In this document: positions 25,340 to 37,958 of the stretch, one piece after another
Position numbering within the stretch: position 1 is the stretch's first letter
Layout: every line of letters starts with the position of its first letter
Assembly (NCBI RefSeq): GCF_026151205.1
Contig: NC_087076.1
Span: forward strand, 20,205,919 to 20,269,918
DNA: 64,000 nucleotides
Direction of reading: 5' to 3'
DNA from: Bolinopsis microptera
Taxonomy: Eukaryota; Ctenophora; Tentaculata; Lobata; Bolinopsidae
Notes under the pieces: generated by a model
The model's database searches: none
What the model was told of the DNA's origin: nothing
What the model saw: the letters and a program-made list of their open reading frames with translations, nothing else
Position numbers and translations under genes: made by a program

Positions 25340-26066
25340 TATATACTCATACTCTGAATTGTGTTAATCGAATTAAAACTATGTAGATTCGCACTAAAAA
25401 TTTGACGACGAATTTTATTGTAACAAAATATACAACCTTGAATATTAAATACTGTAACGAAACCGGAGCAAATATGAACATAATACTGATAAAGCGTGTG
25501 AAATATGAGATAAAATAGATGTTAACGGACGGTAAAAAGTAAAATGTATACGATAATATTACTATTTACAGTGTACACGTTACTCAACTAAAATCTGTGC
25601 TAGATTGTTCGACTCTGTTTTTTCATATTTACTAAAGTTCGGGATTTTCTGTTAATAAGCGAAGTTTCTCTATCTTATAAGGTATACATCCTCAACACAA
25701 AGGTCCTCCAAAACTGGAACTTTAAATTGTCAATAGAGGAAGTTATTATCAGAAAAGTAGATTTTTAGTTGATAATAAACCAATGTTCAATGACAAAACA
25801 GAGTTGTAGTTGAGTGACGTGTAAATGTGTGACGTGTAAATAGTAATATTATCGTATACATTTTACTTTTTTACCGTCCGCGTCCGTTTATTTCTTTTCT
25901 CTCATATTTCACACTACACGCTTTATCAGTTTTTGTTCATATTTGCTCCGGTTTCGTTCAACTATTTTACGGTTATACATTTTGTTGGAAATCAAATTTT
26001 GTTCAATTGTTAGGGTGAATATAGATAGTTTTGATTCAATTAAATTATTTTAGAATATGAGTATGA
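25340..26066. repeat. Long imperfect inverted repeat (arms about 290 bp)
   Basis: The left arm (about 25340-25632) reads as the complement of the right arm (about 25790-26066). The core is nearly perfect for 40 bp: 25531-25570 against 25835-25874, containing TATACGATAATATTACTATT. A second block, CGAAACCGGAGCAAATATGA, is at about 25459 and complemented at about 25939-25958. Similarity decays outward through GAATTAAAACTAT and ATACTCATA. Overall identity by eye is 75-85 percent. This could be a long-TIR MITE or a hairpin-RNA locus; no target duplication was identified. Confidence 0.8.
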
Positions 26067-26271
26067 CGTGATTTGTCTACTTACATTCATTGGAACATTA
26101 TCATTACTGAGTCTATTCAGAAACAATCATCATCTTCGTGAAAAAATCATTAAATGAGACTTAAGGGGACATACACCAAAAGCTTTTATCCCCTGGCCCT
26201 GCTGTTAACTATATATTAAGAAAGTATACATCAAAACAATAAGATTTGATACATTAAAAATTATTTTTGAG

Positions 26272-26345
26272 AGCACGCACTTTCGAAAAAGAAAATATTT
26301 ATTTTTTCGAAAGTGCGTGCTTTTGTTTTGTTTTGTTTTGTTTTG
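26272..26345. repeat. 19-bp perfect hairpin followed by a TTTTG array
   Basis: AGCACGCACTTTCGAAAAA (26272-26290) is complemented exactly by 26303-26321 across a 12-nt loop. About five TTTTG units follow. Confidence 0.85.
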
Positions 26346-26441
26346 TTTAAGGAGCAAACTTGTGGCATATGTCCAGAATCTTAATATACAACCGGAAGTT
26401 TAGGCAAGGTGCTAGGATATAGGACACGCTCAACTACCGTT

Positions 26442-26461
26442 AGCAGAAACTAGTTTCTGCT
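26442..26461. repeat. 20-bp perfect palindrome
   Basis: AGCAGAAACTAGTTTCTGCT reads the same on both strands. Confidence 0.9.
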
Positions 26462-28285
26462 GTTGTTACTTAACAATTTCTCTTTCCAAAGTGCTGGAGA
26501 TGTATAGTTGTGTGTAGTTGTACGACAATACCACGTATTTGTGTTACATTTTCACATCAACAGCTTATAAACATTTACAACATACACACAATTCCTCCAG
26601 ACAAAACCCTTTCACTTGTTATCTTGGAACAGACCGGAAACTCGGCCGTCCGTATCCGGCTTATTTTATATCTTTGTCTTGTCAGGATATTTCGCATATT
26701 CTCCGGAAATACGGTCTAGTCCACCCACTAAATTTGGTCCGATAATGAAAATGGCGATCAGCTCGATTCTAAATCCTGTTATTGGTTTTTCCAGCCGCCA
26801 GGGTCTTGGCTTTTGCGGGAAGTAAGGTAGATATAATGTGAAGGCAAATGGCTGTTAATATATTGAGGTAGATGAGTAGCACTCTACTTATTTTGGTACC
26901 TGATGTCTGCCTAATGTCAAGGTCCAAAAGTGATAACACAAAACTATGAGCCCACACTTTCATCCAAATACCGTTAGCTAATTGTTTGTGAACAGATGAA
27001 TTGATAGTAAAACTTGCATTATCCATATTTTACAAAAATAAGACTGAAATTACCTTTCACGCTGCTAAAAACTAAGATAACCAATCAACGGTATTTCCTT
27101 ATTTTTATCGGCACAACTTCCGTTATGGACAAACCTTCTCACAGTAAGTTAAAGCGGATGATTTTAGACTGGGAGTCCCACTAAGATACTCTGCAGCGCG
27201 CACATGTGCTCCTTCATAATACCGCTAACGTAATAAACGTATTCCGTAATTAAAGTCGCACTTGGTAATGGTCAGGTTAAGTTCACTTCTCCCCCTGTAA
27301 CCCTGTTGTTGGTGATCTCATCCTAACTGAGGACATCCTCCGTCTACCTGAGTGATCTGACATATTCGCCAATTTGCACAATTATTCTCGTTCCACCCCC
27401 ACCATACATCAACACTTACGTCTAAACGATTCACTTTATTACGCTTTAAAAGACATACTCATATATAATATGTTCTCCTTCATAAATTTATCTTATGTCG
27501 TTTCACATAATATTATGCTTTAAAATACAAGCTCATAATATGTTCTCCTTCGTAAATTTATCTTTATCTTTTGAATTGAAATTGTTTTTTATAAGAATAC
27601 AATTTTATTTGTAATTTTATTCATAAAAATAGCACCCCCGTTCAGCTTGATAAGAAATAAGATAAAATTTTACATTTTATGTTGAAATAATGGTACGATC
27701 TGTGAACCTGCAGCAAAATCGGGAATGTAAGAATTTCTAATACAAAACTGTCTCCAGTTCTTTTCAGTTTATTCTTCTACATCTGCAGTATTTGAATAGT
27801 CATAGTCTTGAATATCATACTTATTTTAAAGCACTTTTTTATTGTGAAATATTTGAACGAAGCGTATTATGAAGGAGTATATTGCCCAGAATATCCCTCT
27901 CTAAATATGTATAGTTTTATATCATGTCGTTCGTCCACAATGTCGATATAGTATAATGTTAACCGTCCATTCCTCCGAAATGTATTAGCAGCCTCCCAGT
28001 ACATTGCCACTAAGATCAATGTTGGTGTTGCGACTCATAATTACAATCATTAATTTCACATAGAAACTGTGTGTATGTGTAACATGTAACGAAATAATTA
28101 TACCGCAAAAAGCTAGCCTCTAAATCTCGAGATTCTTATAGTTATACTGTATTTCTATTTCGAGTTTTACGCGGCCTTGCTACGCACTATCTATATCGTT
28201 ATAATGTAGTATCGTTGTTATTTTTAAATTGGGCATGTCTCTGCAAAGCCAGGTTGTTAGTTCGTATACCTCCTGTGTCTCCTGT
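26462..28285. other. Intergenic, with one duplicated segment
   Basis: Blocks at about 27446-27492 and 27512-27564 share ATGTTCTCCTTC and TAAATTTATCTT with a common TTTAAAA leader, a diverged direct duplication. No gene was seen. Confidence 0.5.
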
Positions 28286-28411
28286 TGTGTGACCTGGTCT
28301 GCTGTGTGACCTAGTCTGCTGTGTGACCTAGTCTGCTGTGTGACCTGGTCTGCTGTGTGACCTAGTCTGCTGTGTGACCTGGTCTGCTGTGTGACCTAGT
28401 CTGCTGTGTGA
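28286..28411 (+). repeat. Minisatellite, 17-bp unit, about 7.5 copies
   Basis: The unit is GTGACCT(G/A)GTCTGCTGT. The G and A variants partly alternate. Confidence 0.95.
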
Positions 28412-29073
28412 CTGCTGGATTACTCAGGACCACTTAGCCGCAGTTTCAATACGAGCTCTCAAGCTATGCGTGCTTTTGTTTTATAGTGTACAAGTTGCTT
28501 ACAAAATACAATCGTACAACATCTTTTACTGCTTTAATATTGTAAATAACCACTCCACTAGGCTTTAAAAACGTATTTTATACAGGCGAAAACAGTGAAA
28601 CATTTGATGAAGATGCAGATGAGTTTCTCAAACTTGACCCCAAAAAATTATACTTTTTCGGACCTTATCTAGGCAGAAATTTATTGGACGGCCATCACTT
28701 TGGTCAGTCATGATTATTGAAGCAAAAAATATCTTTGAACGTACTAATGAAGATGCGTGACTTCAATTGGGGCAGACATTACGTGGACACCGAGCCCTCT
28801 ACAGCGTCCACACAATTCTAAACAGAGTCTGATGAGGTATATCTATCTAAATAGAGGGTTATAGCATTATAAAGCTATCTGAATAGAGGGTTACCAGTGG
28901 TCAATGATTAGACAGGATTATTGTAATGATGGCGTCTGGACTTGCTACCAGCTAGACAGTTAACATTACATTAATGCCCTCTGATATATAGCTTTCTATC
29001 TAGTGAGTAGTGGGTTAATGGTTATAAAGCTATCTAAATTTAAATAGAGGGTTATATATATTATGACTAATAC
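28412..29073. other. Non-coding spacer with dispersed short repeats
   Basis: The phrase TATCTAAATAGAGGGTTAT and relatives occur three to four times between 28842 and 29060. No gene was seen. Confidence 0.5.
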
Positions 29074-30447
29074 GGCTAGTTGACTGCAGCCGGTTTATAT
29101 ACTTGGCTAGTTGACTGCAGCTGGTTTATATACTTGGCTAGTTGACTGCAGCTGGTTTATATACTTGGCTAGTTGACTTCAGCCGGTTTATATACTTGGC
29201 TAGTTGACTGCAGCCGGTTTATATACTTGGCTAGTTGACTGCAGCCGGTTTATATACTTGGCTAGTTGACTGCAGACGGTTTATATACTTGGCTAGTTGA
29301 CTGCAGCCGGTTCATATACTTGGCTAGTTGACTGCAGCCGGTTTAAATACTTGGCTAGTTGACTGCAGCCGGTTTAAATACTTGGCTAGTTGACTGCAGC
29401 CGGTTAATATACTTGGCTAGTTGACTGCAGCCGGTTTATATACTTGGCTAGTTGACTGCAGCTGGTTTATATACTTGGCTAGTTGACTGCAGCCGGTTTA
29501 TATACTTGGCTAGTTGACTGCAGCCGGTTTATATACTTGGCTAGTTGACTGCAGCCGGTTTATATACTTGGCTAGTTGACTGCAGCTGGTTTATATACTT
29601 GGCTAGTTGACTTCAGCCGGTTTATATACTTGGCTAGTTGACTGCAGACGGTTTATATACTTGGCTAGTTGACTGCAGCCGGTTTATACTTTATATACTT
29701 GGCTAGTTGACTGCAGCCGGTTTATATACTTGGCTAGTTGACTACAGCTGGTTTATATACTTGGCTAGTTGACTGCAGCTGGTTTATATACTTGGCTAGT
29801 TGACTTCAGCCGGTTTATATACTTGGCTAGTTGACTGCAGCCGGTTTATATACTTGGCTAGTTGACTGCAGCTGGTTTATATACTTGGCTAGTTGACTGC
29901 AGCTGGTTTATATACTTGGCTAGTTGACTTCAGCCGGTTTATATACTTGGCTAGTTGACTGCAGCCGGTTTATATACTTGGCTAGTTGACTGCAGCTGGT
30001 TTATATACTTGGCTAGTCGACTGCAGCCGGTTTATATACTTGGCTAGTTGACTGCAGCCGGTTTATATACTTGGCTAGTTGACTGCAGCCGGTTTATATA
30101 CTTGGCTAGTTGACTGCAGCTGGTTTATATACTTGGCTAGTTGACTGCAGCTGGTTTATATACTTGGCTAGTTGACTTCAGCCGGTTTATATACTTGGCT
30201 AGTTGACTGCAGCCGGTTTATATACTTGGCTAGTTGACTGCAGCTGGTTTATATACTTGGCTAGTTGACTTCAGCCGGTTTATATACTTGGCTAGTTGAC
30301 TGCAGCCGGTTTATATACTTGGCTAGTTGACTGCAGCCGGTTTATATACTTGGCTAGTTGACTGCAGCTGGTTTATATACTTGGCTAGTTGACTTCAGCC
30401 GGTTTATATACTTGGCTAGTTGACTGCAGCCGGTTTATATACTTGGC
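29074..30447 (+). repeat. Minisatellite, 31-bp unit, about 44 copies
   Basis: Each unit contains GGCTAGTTGAC, then CTGCAGCCGG or a variant, then TTTATATACTT. The main unit types are A (CTGCAGCCGG), B (CTGCAGCTGG), C (CTTCAGCCGG) and D (CTGCAGACGG). C occurs seven times and always directly follows B. One unit near 29685 carries a 7-bp insertion. The array ends abruptly at CACTGTCCCCC. There is no coding potential. Confidence 0.97.
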
Positions 30448-31836
30448 ACTGTCCCCCAACAAAGTGTCAATTTTAACTCATTACTAAGTAGTTTAAATCT
30501 GTCCGCACATTCAACTACAGAGCAGTAACCTAGTAACAGTAACCTAGTAACAGTAACTGAGTAACAACACCAAACTACAGTGCTCCTATCAAACTAAGTA
30601 ACTTGATGAAAAGCTGTACTTATTTCACGGCCAGTAATTCCCTCTTTGTCTTTGTTGTTAGAAATAGGTGTTTCTATGGTAACAGTTGTCGCGAACATTT
30701 GTCTTGTCTCTGTCATTTGCTAACCCCAAATAATAATATGAATCATTAAATTATTTTTGACAATTTTACCATTTACTAATGATTCGTTTTGTTGCTCCAC
30801 ATTAATGTTGCACGGATAAATCACCGCTTTGTTGTGACTGTTTTAATAACTGTAATGATCGAATATACCCGAAATAGATCCGCTCAAATTATCTACTTGC
30901 AGACTGATTGTGTGTTACGGATAATTGTGCTGGTTATTGATCACGTTAACGTGAGATGTTATAAACGTACCACTTCCCGGGTTTTTATAACTGTCTTGTC
31001 ATTATATTGCAAGGAAGTCATTTTAACGGGGGTGAACTACTGATTGAACCAACTACTGATTGAACCAACTACTGATTGAACCAACTCTATTAAGCTTGGA
31101 CATGACTTACTTCATTTCCAAGAAGTGCTCTGTTGTGCAAATGTAGCCTAATCCAACCATTACTTGCCAAGATCGAAATAAAACTGTCTTCCTCGTTAAG
31201 AGGAAGGCATTATATTCGGACTGTTAACAAACCAGACAGTTTATAAAGAGTCGGGTTTATGAGAGTAACGAGGGGATGGCGTGAGGGTATTCCCTGGATG
31301 TTTTTTAATTCGTCCAACTGAGTTGTGGCTAACCGGTAATATTTGTGGAAATGATGTTGGTCGTGAAAACTGAAAAAGTCACGGCCTGAATGATTAGATT
31401 TCCATATTTTCATTCGCTGTGCCCTCATATTATATGTGATTATTGTGATTACTAGAAGGAACCCGTCTAATTTAACCATAAAATGGTGTCAAGACTCAAG
31501 AGACTAAAATAATTGTTACCTATTTAATTCGCGTTTTTGACACCACTTGGAATTCCAAATTTTGGGCTCTAAAACTCCTATTTCTTGGCCTATTTTTATT
31601 TTTTCATGCTGATTTGGAGGCCATTAAAGCATTTGTCCCAGTCAAAAAAGTTTCAGTTGTATATCTTTTACGGTTTTTGCGGAAAGTCGCGTTAAAGTTG
31701 ATGCCGTGGTGTCAGTAAAATGGTACGGATCCATCCATAATCCATATACATATCGTCTCGCTTTATATATAGTAAGATATAATTGTGGGTGGCGTCGTCT
31801 GCTTACATGGTGCTCAATCGGCAAGCCGAGAGCTAG
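30448..31836. other. Intergenic with small repeats
   Basis: AACCTAGTAACAGT repeats at about 30526-30565, and a 17-bp unit (ACTACTGATTGAACCA) occurs three times at 31035-31086. A small hairpin, CTTCCTC / GAGGAAG, lies at about 31189-31207. No gene was recognised. Confidence 0.55.
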
Positions 31837-31970
31837 ATACAAAATGAAACGACCGGTTGAGTCAGACAAATGTTTCAATCATGATACAAAACCATGATAT
31901 CATCAGTGACAACTGAGGTATAGGAACTAAAGATAAAATTTCTGACTCAACCGGTCGTTTCATTTTGTAT
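31837..31970. repeat. Inverted repeat, perfect 30-bp arms
   Basis: The arm 31837-31866 (begins ATACAAAATGAAACGACCGG) is complemented exactly by 31941-31970, with a 74-bp spacer. Flanking direct repeats (TATCGTCTCGCTTT, TAGTAAGATATA) at about 31750-31780 and 31970-32002 suggest a larger rearranged or mobile unit. Confidence 0.88.
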
Positions 31971-33355
31971 AGTAAGATATATATATATATATCGTCTCGC
32001 TTTGCCTTTATATAGTTAGATTATTATTTGTGATCTGTTATGTTTCTACTTTCTATGTGATCTGTTATGTTTCGAAACGGATTGGCTAATAGTAATATTA
32101 TTAATGATAACGCGTACGTTTACCTAACCAGTTTGCTAGTCTTATTGATGATAACGATCACGGGAAAAACTGGTCGGGGAACCCGATCACTTTTTCCACC
32201 CTTAGACGAAGAGATTTAGAGGTATTTATTAATTGTTATCATACGTTTAAACGACGGATTCGTGTGATAATAATTTCGTTTATGTTTTATAAAATGTTTC
32301 CCACGACGTTACATTGAATAAATGACTACATTGTCGTAACTGTTTCTTCTTGATACAGAGTCTGTTCTACATCAACGTATCAAGCGTACGTTTATAATCT
32401 TCGTAAGTTGGGGTTAACTTTTTAAATATTGTAACCAAAATTGCTGTTAAAATGCAAGGAAAATTTGTTTAATTCGTGTTGGACGAAAAATTCTTTTATT
32501 CACACTGTTTTTTGATATAAATTAAAACACTATATTTGTTTCCTCACAGCCACAGTGGTGGAGTAATAGAGAAAGGTCGAGGGAGAATATTCGTGATAGA
32601 CTATATTATGTATATTTTACCTCTCTCGTTGGTTATTTAAATTTTAACCATACGATTTGATAATTTAAAGATTAACTTAGTTTTAAAACGGCAGCTGAAA
32701 ATTGCAATGTCAGCCCCGAGCAGATAACGGCGTATTGTCAACAGTGTGCCAGTGTGTAACCGCCACATCATGCTATACATATGATATCTTTACTTTTAGT
32801 CAGTGATCTCTGATGTCAGGCGCTAAATCTCACCTTGAGAAGTACCTGTTATACATTCTGTTGTTGCAACTCGATAATATCTCTCTTACATGAGACAATC
32901 TTAGGATCGGACGCGAGGGGATTAGGACTCTTTTTTACAACTCGATCTAATATCTTACATCTGCCTCTGTTGCTACTAGATAATATCTTTCCCCTCTATA
33001 CCTCAATTGCTACAATCCGTTTTCTGCACAGACGACTGCAGACATTATATAATATATACTGTATATCATTAAACTTAAAGACCACTGTTAACATCACACT
33101 GCAGTGTTGAGCTAGTAACAATAAGATCGCAGGTCAGTGTTCCTTCCTTAACGAACATCTCGTTGATAAGACACCTTCATTACCCATATCCTATTTCAGT
33201 TTCTACATCGACATAGTAGTTGCGTATTTTACCTTACTGCACTGCACTTTTCTCGAGTAGTCCACCTCGATCTGTGCTAGACACGTTAAGGTGTTGTGTG
33301 ATCAGTGTATTTTAAAAAAATACGTGGTTAATAGTGCAGTCACTATTAAGTTGTG
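31971..33355. other. Intergenic, no gene recognised
   Basis: A short TA run (about 31977-31991) and a duplicated TGATCTGTTATGTTTC (about 32031 and 32057). Otherwise featureless. Confidence 0.45.
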
Positions 33356-34065
33356 GTACGTGGTTTACAGTGCAGTCAGTACTTGAATACTTAAGCAGTA
33401 GTAGCTGTAATTGTTTGTTTGTTTCCGGGGCACTCGCTCTGCCTCAATATTGTATATATAGTACGTGGTTTATAGTGTAGTCAGTACTTGAATACTTCAG
33501 CAGTAGTAGCTGTAATTGTTTGTTTGTTTGCGGGGCACTCGCTCTGCCTCAATATTGTATATATAGTACGTGGTTTATAGTGTAGTCAGTACTTGAATAC
33601 TTCAGCAGTAGTAGCTGTAATTGTTTGTTTGTTTGCGGGGCACTCGCTCTACTTCAATATTTTATATATAGTACGTGGTTTATAGTGTAGTCAGTACTTG
33701 AATACTTCAATAGTAGTAGCTGTAATTGTTTGTTTGTTTGCGGGGCACTCGCTCTGCCTCAATATTTTATATATAGTACGTGGTTTATAGTGTAGTCAGT
33801 ACTTGAATACTTCAATAGTAGTAGCTGTAATTGTTTGTTTGTTTGCGGGGCACCCGGGCACTCGCTCTACTTCAATATTTTATATATAGTACGTGGTTTA
33901 TAGTGTAGTCAGTACTTGAATACTTCAATAGTAGTAACTGCAATTGTTTGTTTGTTTGTGGGGCACTCGCTCTACTTCAATATTTTATATATAGTACGTG
34001 GTTTACAGTGCAGTCAGTAGCAGTACTAGCACTTGTTTGTTTGTTTGTTTGTGGAGCCCCCATTC
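33356..34065 (+). repeat. Tandem repeat, 105-bp unit, about 6.7 copies
   Basis: Units begin with GTACGTGGTTTA at 33356, 33461, 33566, 33671, 33776, 33889 and 33994. The single 113-bp spacing reflects an 8-bp insertion (CACCCGGG) near 33851. Each unit also holds a TTGTTTGTTTG run and GGGGCACTCGCTCT. Confidence 0.97.
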
Positions 34066-34385
34066 TACCTAAATATCTAAGTAAAAAGGCTACGTCCACC
34101 GACTGACTGATGGGGTCCCTCTGATACAGGGATCGAGCTTGTACCTTAACTGTATCATTTCTAGTACTTGAACTGAGGACGGACCAAAGCGTGGTGTTTA
34201 AATACTCTTAAAACGTGAGTGTCATGTTGGAGTGATGTCAGGTACTGCCAACAATATAATCACTATAGTTAGGGGGTGATGTAAGACGTTGCTTTGAGTG
34301 ATCTTACGTTGTGAACACTGTTGTTTTATCGTATGGTCTGATGACCGGTACCCAATGTATACAGTGTGCAGTCTATATATTATAT

Positions 34386-34512
34386 CACGCATTGTAGTCA
34401 CTTATGTGTCACGCATTGTAGTCACTTATGTGTCACGCATTGTAGTCACTTATGTGTCACGCATTGTAGTCACTTATGTGTCACGCATTGTAGTCACTTT
34501 ATATGTCACGCA
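34386..34512 (+). repeat. Minisatellite, 24-bp unit, about 5 copies
   Basis: The unit is CACGCATTGTAGTCACTTAT plus GTGT. Because 24 is a multiple of three, several frames stay open through it (for example repeated RIVVTYVS). I regard these as artefacts. Confidence 0.95.
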
Positions 34513-35468
34513 TTATTGTCGAGGTTTTGTGTTCCATTTACTTCTATATTTTGTGATTTGTTATTGCTGTTGCGTTGTTTTGATCTTCTGTACTTCTGTA
34601 GTCGTGCAGTTGTTTTGTTCCATTTAGTTCTAACTTGAAAATAAGGCTAGCTACCAAACTAGCATCTGCAAATGTAAATCAGTCCTTTTGTTCGTAATAC
34701 GTATGTTACGATAGTTTTCCAATATTGCGTTCAAACTTTGATACTAATTCGTATATTCAGTTATTCATATCATTAATTTCCGAACATAAACTGGCTTTAT
34801 AATGAAATTTCACACACGCTAGAAACGAGGCTTACCCCGATATAACACTAAAACTATTTCATAATGCGAGTCGCATTATGCGACTTATAAATACTCATAA
34901 TCATAAATACTCATAATCATTTCAGTAATTAACTTTTGCTCGTAAAATCATCCTATGTTATACAGAATTGTAAGATTAGATTAACAAATGTTTCACCCAG
35001 AAACTTTCTTCTTGTTACTGGCTCGGGCCTATTCTGTAAATCGAGTTTGACAGCATATTATATAATAACAAAAATGATGTTCATACGTTTTGCTTATTTG
35101 AATATATATGTATGTATATCTTGTAATTTTCACTCATTTGAGTGAAATTGATTTGTTATTCGCTATCATTTGTCTATTGGTAATAGTATGATAAACATCC
35201 AGAGTTTTCATACTGTTTCCATGTTTTCATACTGTTTTAATATCTGCTTTTGTCATCAGAGATTTGTGTGAGTTAGTCTAATTTGATATGGACGTCGATT
35301 GATGAAGTAACCTAGAGGAACGTATTAGTGATCACGTGTTCAACATTCAGCACATCTTCTGATGAGACTGAAATACTTTCACACACTTTCAGATACGCGA
35401 ACTGTCGACTGCGTGTAAATACTTTCACTCGACTGTTTAGTGTTTAACTAGCATTATGTTTCGTTACG

Positions 35469-35533
35469 GTTCACTCCAGTCACTCCAGTCACTCCAGTCA
35501 CTCCAGTCACTCCAGTCACTCCAGTCACTCCAG
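35469..35533 (+). repeat. Minisatellite, 9-bp unit (TCACTCCAG), 7 copies
   Basis: Perfect head-to-tail copies. Confidence 0.95.
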
Positions 35534-36713
35534 TGCCCCACATATTCTCTCCGATTCGAACACACCGATCAAACCTGATTTACTTGTCAGCTCTGGGTCC
35601 CCAGTTTGCACTATTTTGTACCCATGTCACATAATCACACCATATATAGACTAACAGATTAATATTTCTGAGAGCATACACAACTAGTACTACTACTTCT
35701 AGAATGTAGAACTGACACTAGTCCTGGTCAGGGAAGATGACAATAGTTCTGACATGCTAATAGCTTCGTTAGTGCACATTGTTCACTCTACTAATGCCGT
35801 ATTGGTGAAGCACTTTACTCTGTCATCCTCAAAACTTCTCCATCTTTTTGTCATGAATATAATGGTAAGTTCTACTTACAGCTTACGTAGTGTAAAAAAG
35901 TAGTTCGTTTTAACGTTTGACAGGCTGTTTGAGAGTAATTTCAACTTATAACTGATGTGTAAACTTTAGCTGACACTTTCTGATGATACGTGTTGGTCTC
36001 ACACACTTTCACGCTAGAAACCTATGAAGGGTGTATTACAGTCCGTTATTAGTTGACGTTCTTAATGAACACACTTCTCATACTAATATCATTGTTCTTT
36101 GAGCAATTAACCATTCTGCACTTCAGCTCCGAGTTCAAGCTTTTCGAGACGTTGTACACAGAACAACACAGTATTCACCATTTCTGTAGCGACGTTTTGT
36201 TGAATTGTCTAATTCGAAGTGATGCCACACCATTTTAAGGTGTCGTTATAAAAGTGGCGTACAACAAAAACCAACTTAATTGCGTGATGTTTCCAGTCAC
36301 CAGTCACCAGTTAGAGTGCTTATAAACGCTGAGATTACACTTCTGACACGTTGTGGTTCACCCTGGTGATATTCCGGTATTGATGCTGTACATTGAACAA
36401 GTGATATCCACCAGCTTATGCCCTGTTCGGTGCAAGCTATTAAAATTAGGAGATCAGTATAGCTCGGTACAGCACTGGAATCCAGCCCATGAGGGGCGGG
36501 GAACACCACGACATATCCATGAGTAGATATGTGGAGTGAGACGCAAAAGTAGCATACCTTGTGGGAAAACCAAGTGATGAAATGAGATGTAGGTGATGAG
36601 CAGGGGAGGTATCACGTGACGCGATGACGTCACTGACTTGCACTCACAATACGGGATTTGAGGATCAGAACTCTCACACAAAGGTCCTTAGTTGAAGTGT
36701 GTGTGTGAAACTG
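35534..36713. other. Intergenic, no gene recognised
   Basis: The short frames at 36053-36681 lack domain features. Confidence 0.4.
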
Positions 36714-37075
36714 TTGGGTGGAGTAGCAGGGAGGATTGTGGGTGGAGTAGCAGGGAGGATTGTGGGGGGAGTTGCAGGGAGGATTGTGGGGGGAGTTGCA
36801 GGGAGGATTGTGGGGGGAGTTGCAGGGAGGATTGTGGGGGGAGTTGCAGGGAGGATTGTGGGGGGAGTTGCAGGGAGGATTGTGGGGGGAGTTGCAGGGA
36901 GGATTGTGGGGGGAGTTGCAGGGAGGATTGTGGGTGGAGTAGCAGGGAGGATTGTGGGGGGAGTTGCAGGGAGGATTGTGGGGGGAGTTGCAGGGAGGGT
37001 TGTGGGGGGAGTTGCAGGGAGGATTGTGGGGGGAGTTGCAGGGAGGATTGTGGGGGGAGTTGCAGGGAGGATTGC
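36714..37075 (+). repeat. Minisatellite, 24-bp G-rich unit, about 15 copies
   Basis: The unit is GGGGGGAGTTGCAGGGAGGA plus TTGT, with a minor GGGTGGAGTAGCAGG form at both the start and at about 36931. Strong G/C strand skew. Frames are open on both strands (GGVAGRIV on plus, SLQLPPQS on minus) because the unit is 8 codons; no start context or flanking exons support translation. Confidence 0.97.
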
Positions 37076-37958
37076 ATGTTACTATAGTACTATGTAACTC
37101 TGGTGGTAAACTACTGTCAGTATTTGATTGGTGCCTGGTTTGTTAGTTGGGATTATCAGACTTTACAGTACGGCGCAGTACACTTGACACACTGTGATCA
37201 TGAAAACAGGTCATTTCTACATCATAATTAGACCAAGGCTGCTTTAACTTTGAACAAATGCATTAAAATCGTTCCCACACAGAAATGCCATATATTTCAC
37301 CCGTATTGCAGCTTGTGTTCTATTGTACTTGTCTACTGTCCTCTAACTTTTACCCACATAGATTATAAGATTAATCTAAGGAGCTGTATTTTACTGTACT
37401 CAAGTTGTTGCAACATACTAAACTTAGTGCATTCATCCACGCCCGTCCGATTCATAAACCGCCACCGTGATTCCGTATTACAAGTAACCGGGCAGATCAC
37501 CTTATATGGGCATCACGTGAGATATCAAAATCCGTATTTGGATAATTTGTACTCTTAACTACAGATTTGCCATTTTTTCGTGTTTAAATCACGATACAGT
37601 TTAACACTGTACTAATTCCTTAGCGCAGCATTTAACACTTGGCGATCTGAACGGTCGCTTTTCGGGGATTTGATGTGTTCTTTGGGGTTTTATTAATATT
37701 CCCTTTGGAGTTTTGATAATATTCCTTATGGAGTTTTGATGTGCCATTCGGGGTTTTGGTGTGACCTTCTGGGCGTTTTTAAGTTGCCGTTTGGAATTTG
37801 CATGATCAATATCGATGAGGTTTAAGGTAAATGCAATATTCACTATTATAATAAGAACGACAACTATCATTATACACATAATATATATATATATCAATTT
37901 GTAATGTCAAGTAATGTTAATTAAATGATATCATAACTAATAAACTATGTGTCTAGGA
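37076..37958. other. Upstream region of the Polycomb-like gene
   Basis: It contains TTTTGATG(A/T) and GGGGTTTT phrases between about 37670 and 37775, and a short TA run near 37882. The last bases before the gene's ATG (GTGTCTAG then GA) look like a splice acceptor, so a 5' UTR exon may lie upstream. No clear promoter element was found. Confidence 0.4.

Noticed and set aside
29074-30447. CRISPR-like look of a 31-bp periodic array
   Set aside because: There are no variable spacers between conserved repeats; the whole unit repeats. The surroundings are eukaryotic.
35355-35372. CTGATGAG...GAAA resembling a hammerhead ribozyme core (also CTGATGAGG near 28830)
   Set aside because: Stem II is missing at 35355, and no GAAA follows at a suitable distance near 28830; helices I and III do not pair.
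36692-37097. Open frames of about 130 codons on both strands
   Set aside because: They arise because the 24-bp repeat is a multiple of three; the same peptide unit simply repeats and there are no splice signals or start context.
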